Made by a program: the position numbers and the translations under genes
The notes under the pieces: generated by a model
The model's database searches: none
The model's input: only the letters and a program-made list of their open reading frames with translations
Told to the model about the DNA's origin: nothing
Assembly: GCA_964473335.1 (NCBI GenBank)
Contig: CAYYOO010000056.1
Span: forward strand, 1-8,293
Source of the DNA: CAYZTD01 sp964473335
GTDB lineage: Archaea; Thermoplasmatota; E2; DHVEG-1
Direction: 5' to 3'
DNA: 8,293 bases
Shown here: one piece after another, positions 1 to 5,990 of the stretch
Layout of the letters: each line of letters starts with the position of its first letter
Numbering within the stretch: the first letter of the stretch is position 1

Positions 1-40
1 AGCAATTCATCCACCAGTTGAAACTGGTGGTCTTCTTGCT
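1..40. mobile_element. Hairpin resembling the end of an IS200/IS605 (TnpB/IS1341-type) element
   Basis: Bases 11-19 (CCACCAGTT) are the exact inverted complement of 22-30, and an outer AGCAA (1-5) pairs with TTGCT (36-40). The two stems are separated by a symmetric internal loop of five bases on each side (6-10 and 31-35). The flanks TTCATC and GTCTTCTTGC together with a short tight-looped stem match the general look of right-end hairpins of archaeal IS200/IS605 elements carrying tnpB, where the same sequence forms the 3' part of the TnpB guide RNA. That comparison is from memory. The transposase gene would lie to the left, outside the window, and the exact element end cannot be fixed. The alternative is a chance hairpin inside the coding sequence of the upstream gene. 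Confidence 0.45.
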
Positions 41-112
41 AAAAACATGATAAAAGAAAAAGGTTTATTCAATAAGAGAATGTTAATAGTAATTGAAAAA
101 AATGAGCGGTAA
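2..112 (+). CDS. C-terminal tail of an unidentified protein (5' end outside window or interrupted)
   Basis: A frame open from the left edge encodes 36 residues and stops at TAA 110-112. The last 20 or so residues (from the Met at base 47, ending IVIEKNER) look like an ordinary charged C-terminus. The stop overlaps the dphB ATG by 11 bases, as expected for translationally coupled genes in one operon. The first 13 codons coincide with the hairpin at 1-40 and read roughly HPPVETGG. Either the hairpin is part of a genuine gene, or an insertion element has cut the gene and only the 3' remnant from about base 41 is native. No family is recognisable from this length. Confidence 0.45.
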   Translation, partial: AIHPPVETGGLLAKNMIKEKGLFNKRMLIVIEKNER

Positions 113-911
113 ACAGTTATCATTCATAGGACTCGGGCTTTTTGATGAAAAAGACATATCAATCAAGGGCCTGGAAGAAATTCAAAAAAGCGATAAAATA
201 TTTGCAGAATTCTACACAGCAAAACTAATGGGTACAACACTTGAAAAACTTGAAAAAACTTATGGTAAAAAAATAACAGTTTTAAATCGTGAAAAAACAG
301 AAGGGGGAAAAATAATACTTAATTCAGCAGAGAAACAAAGAACTTCTTTTATTGTTGCAGGAGATTCTATGACTGCTACAACCCATGTTGACCTAAGAAT
401 TAGAGCAATTAAAAAAGGGATTAAAACAAAAGTAATACATGGAAGTAGCATTGTTACTGCTGTATCAGGTCTTCTAGGTCTTCAGAACTATAAATTTGGT
501 CGCACTACAACTCTTTGTTATCCAGAGAAAAACTATTTTCCAACTAGTCCTTATGATGTAATACTAAAAAACAAAAAAATTGGACTTCACACATTAGTTT
601 TACTTGACATAAAAGAAGAGGAAAATAGATTTATGACAGCAAACGAAGGATTAAATCTACTCCTTGAAATGGAAAAAAAGAATAAAAAGAAAATAATTAC
701 AAAGGAAACTGTTGCCTGTGTGGTTGCAAGAGCCGGATCAAAAAAAGCGATTTCTAGGGCAGATACAATAAAAAATTTATTGAGTTTTGATTTTAAAAAA
801 CCTCTTCACACACTAGTTATTCCAGGAGAATTACATTTCATGGAAATAAAAGCACTAGAAATACTTGCACAATTACCTGCACAACAGATAGGAAAATTAC
901 AAAAACTATAA
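102..911 (+). CDS. dphB: Diphthine synthase (SAM-dependent, diphthamide biosynthesis)
   Basis: This 269-residue protein belongs to the tetrapyrrole (CbiF-like) methyltransferase fold. It methylates the aminocarboxypropyl-histidine of archaeal elongation factor 2, the second step of diphthamide synthesis, in the cytoplasm. The N-terminal nucleotide-binding stretch FIGLGLFDEKDIS (residues 8-20) is characteristic of the family. Further landmarks are GDSMTATTH (87-95, usually GDPM..TTH), an HG.SI..A..GLLGLQ.YKFG-type segment near 115-135, the PTSPYDVI segment, and the C-terminal PGELHFME stretch. Length is normal for the family. A TTG at 93 could extend the protein by three residues, but the ATG at 102 places the conserved strand correctly and overlaps the preceding stop. 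No clear Shine-Dalgarno sequence is present, so coupling to the upstream frame is likely. Identification is firm. Confidence 0.95.
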   Translation: MSGKQLSFIGLGLFDEKDISIKGLEEIQKSDKIFAEFYTAKLMGTTLEKLEKTYGKKITVLNREKTEGGKIILNSAEKQRTSFIVAGDSMTATTHVDLRIRAIKKGIKTKVIHGSSIVTAVSGLLGLQNYKFGRTTTLCYPEKNYFPTSPYDVILKNKKIGLHTLVLLDIKEEENRFMTANEGLNLLLEMEKKNKKKIITKETVACVVARAGSKKAISRADTIKNLLSFDFKKPLHTLVIPGELHFMEIKALEILAQLPAQQIGKLQKL

Positions 912-920
912 AACCATTAG

Positions 921-946
921 TACTTATAATCTAATAAAATAGGGGA
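921..946 (+). promoter_or_regulatory. Candidate TATA box and weak ribosome binding site of the HerA-like gene
   Basis: The 37-base gap after dphB contains CTTATAAT (923-930), a plausible archaeal TATA box. Its distance of roughly 20-25 bases to the ATG at 949 would give a nearly leaderless transcript. AGGGGATT (941-948) partly matches a Shine-Dalgarno sequence but lies too close to ATG 949 and is better spaced for the in-frame ATG at 955, so either start is possible (they differ by two residues). In DNA this AT-rich the TATA call is weak. Confidence 0.25.
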
Positions 947-948
947 TT

Positions 949-2814
949 ATGTCGATGCAACAAAAAGAAGGAATAGTCGGATATATTTACGGAGATGTTG
1001 GTTCAACTGAATTTAATTTTGCAGTGAACGGACAAGGAATTAGAAAATTTGATTATATCTATGCGCCCCATAAAGAGGGGCATATGCTAGCCCAAGTTAT
1101 GGATATAAAACAGCATTCAGATTTGAAATTTGAAGATGCAACATCTATCATGAGTGGTGAAGAAATTCCAAATTTTAAAACAAAGGTTTCTGCTTTTGCT
1201 GATGTTATTGGTTTTCGTGACAAAAAAGGACTTCTGCAAAGCCCACGTACACCCTTTGACTCTGGCTCAGCAATAAAACTAGCTGATGAAAAACTTATTA
1301 GAAAGGTTCTAGGACTTAATGCATCCCAAGAAAATGGAGCATATATAGGTTTACTAAAGGGTCATGACCTACCAGTTTATCTTAATATTGACGCACTTGT
1401 TCAAAAACATATATGTATCCTAGCTAAAACAGGTGGTGGCAAAAGCTATGCTTGTGGCGTTCTTATGGAAGAACTTTTGAAAAAGAAGGTTCCATTGGTA
1501 ATTATTGATACCCACGGTGAGTATCATTCGCTTTCTGAAGGAAACAGGAGTCGTAAAGACAAAAAGAATATGGAGCGGTATGGTGTTAAAAAATCTGATT
1601 ATAAAACCCAGATAAATGAATATTCACCAATTGGTTCAAAAGGAAATATCAAACATCTAAGTTTAAATGGAGTGAACCTTGAAGCTAGAGAAATTATTGA
1701 TCTACTAGGTTCTAAACTATCTGGACCGCAGTCTGGTGTTTTATATCAAGCAATTAAAGAAGTAAAAGAATACAAATCTTACTACACTATAAGAGATATA
1801 ATTGACGCAGTGCAAAGATCAAAGAGTAATGCACGATGGAATGTAATTGCTGCTCTTGAGTCACTTGACTCAATTGGTGTTTTTTCAGAGAATGGTACCG
1901 CAACTGATGAAATAGTTAAAAAAGGTAAATGTTCACTTCTTAATATGAAGGGTGTTGCACCTGACATTCAAGATGTAGTTGTAGCACGGCTTACTAAAGA
2001 ATTATTTGAAGCAAGAAAAGCAGGAAAAGTTCCACCGTTTTTACTTGTAGTTGAAGAAGCTCATAACTATTGCCCGGAACGTGGTGTAGGAAAATCAATT
2101 TCATCAGGGATTATGAGAACCATTGCCTCAGAAGGACGGAAGTTTGGAATGGGTCTTTGTGTTGTATCTCAGCGTCCTGCAAAAGTTGATAAAAATATTA
2201 TTAGTCAGTGTAACACAAATTTTATTTTAAAAGTTACAAACCCAAATGATTTGAAAGCAATTATTCAATCAGTCGAGGGTCTAACAAGTCAAACATATCG
2301 TGAAATTCAGAGGCTCCCTATTGGTATTGCTTTAATTTCAGGTGCAGGACTACAGCAGCCAGTAATGACTGAAATAAGAACACGTGAGACAAACCATGGC
2401 GGAAAATCAGTAACAATATCAAAAAGCGGAAAAACTAGTCCACCGAGAATTCCAAAATCACCTCAACCATCGATTAATCCACCTTCCCCAAAAGCCCCTG
2501 CACCAGAAAAAAAACCGCCTGAATCAAAACCAAAAAAAGAAAAAACAACAGAGAAAGCAAAGAATGTATCAAGAGTTGCAAATAGACTTGGATGGGTAGA
2601 TGAAGACAATCCAGATAAAGCAATTAAGATTCTTACTAACGAAGCAGAAAAAATGAATGAAAACGTTTTTAAATATCTAGAATCACTTGCTAAGCTAGGA
2701 AGAACCTTTTGTTCAGAAGAAAACCCAAAATGTATGAACTGCCCGATGAACAAAGGCTGTCAGTATAGACAAAAACTAGCTGGACAAAAAAAGAAAGGAT
2801 TATTTAGAAGATAA
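949..2814 (+). CDS. HerA-like hexameric ATPase/translocase with C-terminal endonuclease III-type Fe-S domain
   Basis: The 621-residue protein starts with a beta-rich HAS-barrel-like region (about 1-100). A FtsK/HerA-type ATPase core follows, with Walker A AKTGGGKS (159-166), Walker B FLLVVEEAH (364-372) and the SEGRKFGMGLCVVSQRP plus QCNTNFILKVTNPNDL segments typical of HerA. The core closes with TRETNHGGKS, as in archaeal HerA. HerA proteins are hexameric double-strand DNA translocases that act with the NurA nuclease in end resection; no nurA is visible here. After a proline-rich linker (about 498-528), residues 537-606 resemble the C-terminal part of endonuclease III: RVANRLG at 542-548 and a Cys-X6-Cys-X2-Cys-X5-Cys cluster at C588, C595, C598 and C604. 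The helix-hairpin-helix, catalytic lysine and catalytic aspartate of the glycosylase are absent. A basic tail follows. The ATPase call is firm; the Fe-S call is strong from spacing and context. Confidence 0.93.
   Translation: MSMQQKEGIVGYIYGDVGSTEFNFAVNGQGIRKFDYIYAPHKEGHMLAQVMDIKQHSDLKFEDATSIMSGEEIPNFKTKVSAFADVIGFRDKKGLLQSPRTPFDSGSAIKLADEKLIRKVLGLNASQENGAYIGLLKGHDLPVYLNIDALVQKHICILAKTGGGKSYACGVLMEELLKKKVPLVIIDTHGEYHSLSEGNRSRKDKKNMERYGVKKSDYKTQINEYSPIGSKGNIKHLSLNGVNLEAREIIDLLGSKLSGPQSGVLYQAIKEVKEYKSYYTIRDIIDAVQRSKSNARWNVIAALESLDSIGVFSENGTATDEIVKKGKCSLLNMKGVAPDIQDVVVARLTKELFEARKAGKVPPFLLVVEEAHNYCPERGVGKSISSGIMRTIASEGRKFGMGLCVVSQRPAKVDKNIISQCNTNFILKVTNPNDLKAIIQSVEGLTSQTYREIQRLPIGIALISGAGLQQPVMTEIRTRETNHGGKSVTISKSGKTSPPRIPKSPQPSINPPSPKAPAPEKKPPESKPKKEKTTEKAKNVSRVANRLGWVDEDNPDKAIKILTNEAEKMNENVFKYLESLAKLGRTFCSEENPKCMNCPMNKGCQYRQKLAGQKKKGLFRR
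2551..2772 (+). other. Endonuclease III-like [4Fe-4S] cluster region fused to the HerA-like ATPase
   Basis: The encoded segment (residues about 535-608) aligns by eye with the end of Nth/MutY-type glycosylases from just after the catalytic aspartate. RVANRLG is followed by a DEDNP turn, two helices, an LGRTFC segment (compare HGRYTC in Nth) and four cysteines spaced 6-2-5, exactly as in the endonuclease III cluster loop. The position matching Asp138 of E. coli Nth is Ala537, so no glycosylase activity is expected. The region likely folds around a cluster and contacts DNA or a partner; that role is inference. Confidence 0.8.
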
Positions 2815-2820
2815 ACAATG

Positions 2821-2827
2821 TTTTTTT
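2821..2827 (+). terminator. T7 tract between the HerA-like and lipoprotein genes
   Basis: Seven consecutive T residues lie seven bases past the stop of the HerA-like gene and just before the lipoprotein start. Archaeal intrinsic termination uses U-tracts without a needed hairpin, so this could end or attenuate the upstream transcript. With only 17 bases between the genes, read-through into the lipoprotein is equally possible. Confidence 0.25.
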
Positions 2828-2831
2828 GAAA

Positions 2832-3932
2832 ATGAAAAACAAAAAATATATTTTAGTTTTATCTATCTTCATCATAATAGTTCTAAGCGGATGTTTAGAT
2901 TTTTTTAAAGAAGATAGTTCTACAACTTACTCTAGCCAAGCAACAGAACTAAGTTATAAAATATCTTATGGTTACAGGATTAACTGCTCTGGAAATGGTT
3001 TTTATCAAATAAATTATGATTGTGATAAACCAGAGTTAATTAAGGGACCAAATCCTAGTATTGATATTCTAAATAACAATTATACAGAAAAAAAGAATAT
3101 TGCAACTTTTAATGATATGATAAGCTGGAATATAACTAAAACTGGAAAATGCTTGGATTACGAACTTGGCATATATGCTACTGTTTCTTCAGAGACACTA
3201 CTTGTAAATGATTTAACAGGTAAAGATGCCCTGAGTTTATCTGATATAAAAAACAGTCATTCTGATTTAATAAAAAGATATTGTAAACCCCAGGGCAACA
3301 AAACCTTTGTTTTTATTGATCCGAATAATTCTATAATAAAAAATAAGGCAGAGGACATTTATAAAGATGCAAAAACAAATAATTCTTTTCTAATCGCAAA
3401 AGAACTATTCATATGGTTAAAACAAAATACTCAGTATAAACAGCATCTGATAAATAACAATGTTCAACCAGCAGATCTAACAATGGATATAAAAACAGGG
3501 GACTGTGATGATCTTACATATCTTTATCTATCAATGTGTAAATCCATAAAAATTCCCTGTAGATTTATTAGAGGCTTACTTGTATATGAAAATACAGCTG
3601 TTCCTCATGCATGGGCAGAGATATTTGTAGGTGGAGATATTGGAGATGGCGGCTGGATACCTGTTGAGTGCGCCGGTGAAAGAAAAAACCCTGATGAGAT
3701 TGATATTGAAGTACATCAAAATTTTGCAGTTGAATCAGCTGATCATTTAAGGCTTTTTAAGGACGATGGAAGCAATCTGTCAATTAATATTTCTTTATCT
3801 GGTATTTCTTATATGAAAGGAGAAAATATCGATATTCAAACACCTGAGTTTTTTACAGATATTTATGATTACAAAGAACATAGTTTGAAAAAACTTTATG
3901 TTGATGAAAATGACAATAGAATTTTCAAATAA
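2832..3932 (+). CDS. Lipoprotein with transglutaminase-like (papain-fold) domain
   Basis: The 366-residue protein begins with a short basic stretch, a hydrophobic segment and the lipobox LSGC, with the modified cysteine expected at residue 21. It should therefore be exported and held at the outer face of the membrane by lipid. A Thr/Ser-rich variable region precedes a transglutaminase-like core at about residues 180-285: TGDCDDL with the nucleophile Cys225, PHAWAE with His259, and GWIPVE with the third position at Glu279, where Asp is most common. This superfamily includes proteases, peptide transamidases and inactive binders, so the substrate is unknown. The final 80 residues match nothing I recognise. 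The ATG at 2832 is preferred to a TTG two codons earlier (2826); no Shine-Dalgarno sequence is evident. It is separated by 17 bases from both the preceding and the following gene, so it is probably co-transcribed with the downstream kinase. Confidence 0.85.
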   Translation: MKNKKYILVLSIFIIIVLSGCLDFFKEDSSTTYSSQATELSYKISYGYRINCSGNGFYQINYDCDKPELIKGPNPSIDILNNNYTEKKNIATFNDMISWNITKTGKCLDYELGIYATVSSETLLVNDLTGKDALSLSDIKNSHSDLIKRYCKPQGNKTFVFIDPNNSIIKNKAEDIYKDAKTNNSFLIAKELFIWLKQNTQYKQHLINNNVQPADLTMDIKTGDCDDLTYLYLSMCKSIKIPCRFIRGLLVYENTAVPHAWAEIFVGGDIGDGGWIPVECAGERKNPDEIDIEVHQNFAVESADHLRLFKDDGSNLSINISLSGISYMKGENIDIQTPEFFTDIYDYKEHSLKKLYVDENDNRIFK

Positions 3933-3938
3933 AAATAT

Positions 3939-3942
3939 GGAG
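3939..3942 (+). promoter_or_regulatory. Ribosome binding site fixing a TTG start of the histidine kinase
   Basis: GGAG lies seven bases before the TTG at 3950. The only nearby ATG (3937) opens a frame that stops after three codons, so it cannot be the start. The translation from TTG gives a normal basic-then-hydrophobic N-terminus. Confidence 0.7.
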
Positions 3943-3949
3943 AAATAAT

Positions 3950-5473
3950 TTGAAATCAAAAAGAAAAATTAGTTTATCATTGAAGGTAACTTTACTTGTC
4001 ATAATTATTATACCTATTGTTGTTTTTACAAATTTATTTATAAATTCTGGAATAGAAGAAGATAATCCAAGTAATCCAGTATATGAATCTCAATACGACA
4101 AAGCAGATGTGTTAATATATGGTTTAAATTTATCTGTTTCAGATTATTTAGACAATAGCTCTTATTTGAACAATATAATTGAAAAATATATTGATTGGAA
4201 TGATGAAGTAATTGAAATAAATATTAATATTTATGAGTCACTTGAGGATCTAATTATCAAGGGATCCAGTAATAAAAATAAAACCGGACAAAAAGCTAAT
4301 TCTTATATTATAAAAGGTGAGGATTACAATAAAAAATGTTCACAAGAAGATAACACATATTATATTCCTTTCCCAGAAGAAGATCCCCCGTATATGGTAA
4401 TTTTATCACCGATAAATAATTCTATTAAAAATATTGGTACATATGAAATCATTGTATCAATGGAAAAAGCCTATCATTATATAAAAGATTATAACGAAGC
4501 AAAATTACAATATTCAACAATGATGTCTTTGATACTATTATTCTCATCAATTGCCGTATTTTTAGTGATTCTTAGAAGAATTATTGTAAATCCTATTACA
4601 AAATTTAGAGATAATGCAAAAACTATAGGCTCAGGAAACCTTGATGCAAAGGTAGATATTAAATCAAGAGATGAGTTTGGTGATCTAGCTGAAACCTTTA
4701 ATAACATGGCTTTAGAATTAAAAAAATCACGGGATAAAATCGAGGATTATAACCGTATTTTAGAAAAACTTTTAGATCAAAAAGATGATTTCATAGGTCA
4801 GCTCGGCCATGACCTAAAAAACCCAATGCAGCCTTTAGTAGGTCTTTTACCAATTCTTATAGATAAAGAAAAAGACCCTGAAAACAAAGAAATGCTAAAG
4901 GTCATGCATACAAATGTTGAATATATGCAGGACTTAATTTTTGATACATTAAAACTTGCTAAACTTAGATCTGATAATATTGATTTTAACTATGAAAAAA
5001 TAGATCTTAAAAACCTTTCAGATAAAGTAGTGGTATCCCAAAAAACAATGCTAGACGAAAAAAATATTAAGATTGTAAATAAGATAAAAGAAAATATATT
5101 TGTTTATGCGGATAAGCTCAGATTAAGTGAAGTATTTAAAAACCTAATAAACAATTGTGTGAAATATTCAAAGAAATCCAGTGGGAAAATCACTCTAAAT
5201 GCAGAAAAAGAAAATAAAGACTATGTAAAAATCAGTATCAGTGACAATGGAATAGGTATGACTAAGGAACAAATAAAAAAAGTATTTGATGAATTTTATA
5301 AGGCAGATAAGCAAACAAGTGATTACTATTCAACAGGTTTAGGTCTAGCGATATGTAAGCGTATCGTTGAAAAACATGGCGGCAAAATATGGGTAGATAG
5401 CCCAGGTCCGGGGAAAGGAAGCACATTCTATTTTACAATAAGATCAAATAAATTTAGTAATAACGAAAAATAA
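3950..5473 (+). CDS. Membrane-bound sensor histidine kinase (HAMP, HisKA, HATPase_c)
   Basis: The 507-residue protein has a first membrane helix at about 11-31, an extracytoplasmic sensor region of roughly 155 residues, a second membrane helix at about 191-208, and a HAMP linker at about 209-262. A coiled segment leads to the dimerisation/phosphoacceptor helix GHDLKNP, with the phosphorylated His at 287. The ATP-binding domain shows an N box (FKNLINNCVKYSK, 396-408), a G1 box DNGIGM (432-437), an F box around 446-450 and a G2 box GLGL (463-466), so all catalytic parts are present. The sensor region resembles a Cache-type fold in size and topology but has no ligand motif I can name. It should autophosphorylate on an external signal and pass phosphate to the receiver encoded 42 bases downstream. 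It follows the lipoprotein gene by 17 bases. Confidence 0.93.
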   Translation: MKSKRKISLSLKVTLLVIIIIPIVVFTNLFINSGIEEDNPSNPVYESQYDKADVLIYGLNLSVSDYLDNSSYLNNIIEKYIDWNDEVIEININIYESLEDLIIKGSSNKNKTGQKANSYIIKGEDYNKKCSQEDNTYYIPFPEEDPPYMVILSPINNSIKNIGTYEIIVSMEKAYHYIKDYNEAKLQYSTMMSLILLFSSIAVFLVILRRIIVNPITKFRDNAKTIGSGNLDAKVDIKSRDEFGDLAETFNNMALELKKSRDKIEDYNRILEKLLDQKDDFIGQLGHDLKNPMQPLVGLLPILIDKEKDPENKEMLKVMHTNVEYMQDLIFDTLKLAKLRSDNIDFNYEKIDLKNLSDKVVVSQKTMLDEKNIKIVNKIKENIFVYADKLRLSEVFKNLINNCVKYSKKSSGKITLNAEKENKDYVKISISDNGIGMTKEQIKKVFDEFYKADKQTSDYYSTGLGLAICKRIVEKHGGKIWVDSPGPGKGSTFYFTIRSNKFSNNEK

Positions 5474-5477
5474 ATAA

Positions 5478-5515
5478 GAAAATATATAATACAGTTATAC
5501 TGGTGTTAGTTAGGG
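5478..5515 (+). promoter_or_regulatory. Candidate archaeal promoter of the response regulator
   Basis: The 42-base gap contains ATATATAAT (5482-5490), preceded by purines AAGAAA that could serve as a BRE. Initiation 22-27 bases downstream would fall only a few bases before the ATG at 5516, giving a nearly leaderless mRNA. A GGTG at 5502-5505 could serve as a weak Shine-Dalgarno site on a read-through transcript from the kinase gene. Confidence 0.4.
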
Positions 5516-5896
5516 ATGACAAAAAAAATAATGATAGTAGATGATGAACCAGGTGTAATTTATACAGTAAAACATGGCCTTGAAAACATGGATTCAGATT
5601 ACAAAATCACACCTGTTGAAAATGGTAGAAAATGCCTTGATCTTTTAGAACAAGGTGAAATACCTGATCTTCTTCTTTTGGATATTATGATGCCAGGTAT
5701 GAGCGGATGGGAAGTTCATCAGCAGATACGTGAAAAGATACCTGAAGAAAAACTGCCTATTGTTTTTTTAACAGCAAGAACTGACCGTATCGCAAAAAGT
5801 GCAGGTAGTTTTCTAGGTAAAGACTATATTGAAAAACCTTTTAAGGTACCAGATTTGAAAGAAAGAATTGATAAAATTCTAAATAAAAATAGATAG
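5516..5896 (+). CDS. Stand-alone receiver-domain response regulator (CheY-like)
   Basis: The 126-residue protein is one complete receiver domain and nothing else. The acidic pair D9/D10, the phosphoacceptor D56 (LLLLDIMMPG), the switch threonine T86 (FLTAR) and the conserved lysine K107 (EKPF) are all present, so it should be phosphorylated competently. No DNA-binding or enzymatic output domain follows before the stop, so it probably acts through protein contacts or as a phosphorelay intermediate. The upstream kinase is its most likely donor. The ATG at 5516 puts the first beta strand (KKIMIVDDE) at the usual distance from the start; an internal ATG at 5531 would delete part of that strand. 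Confidence 0.93.
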   Translation: MTKKIMIVDDEPGVIYTVKHGLENMDSDYKITPVENGRKCLDLLEQGEIPDLLLLDIMMPGMSGWEVHQQIREKIPEEKLPIVFLTARTDRIAKSAGSFLGKDYIEKPFKVPDLKERIDKILNKNR

Positions 5897-5910
5897 GTTA
5901 GCCTAATTAT

Positions 5911-5917
5911 CTTTTTT
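5911..5917 (+). terminator. T-rich tract after the response regulator
   Basis: CTTTTTT follows the response regulator stop by about 15 bases and sits in the longest gap of the window (94 bases). A T6 run after a stop is the typical form of an archaeal intrinsic terminator and would separate the two-component cassette from the surface-protein gene. Confidence 0.35.
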
Positions 5918-5928
5918 AATAATTAACA

Positions 5929-5990
5929 AAATTTTAATAGCTCTGTTATTATTCAATCTAAGTTAAGGTCTGAGTGAGGAAAAAATAGAG
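5929..5990 (+). promoter_or_regulatory. Candidate promoter and ribosome binding site of the surface-protein gene
   Basis: AAATTTTAATAG (5929-5940) is a possible BRE/TATA region in an AT-rich gap. Initiation about 25 bases downstream would leave a short leader that contains GTGAGGA (5974-5980), a reasonable Shine-Dalgarno match ten bases before the ATG at 5991. No other in-frame start codon lies between the upstream stop (5904) and this ATG. The start is well supported, the TATA box weakly. Confidence 0.35.

Noticed and set aside
260..451. Short minus-strand open frames opposite dphB, the HerA-like gene (1782-1967) and the kinase (4489-4707)
   Set aside because: All lie inside well-identified genes and have no family signal or start-site support.
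2463..2753. A 96-codon minus-strand open frame opposite the HerA C-terminus
   Set aside because: It is the reverse shadow of the Lys/Pro-rich linker and Fe-S region; the Phe/Ser/Gly-rich product is an artefact of A-rich codons on the + strand.
2785..2811. Basic C-terminal tail of the HerA-like protein as a PCNA-interacting (PIP) motif
   Set aside because: QKKKGLF has no hydrophobic residue at the required fourth position and only one aromatic, so it does not fit QxxLxxFF.
2818..2829. ATG at 2818 as a start for the lipoprotein gene
   Set aside because: It reads Met-Phe-Phe and then stops at TGA, and it is in another frame.
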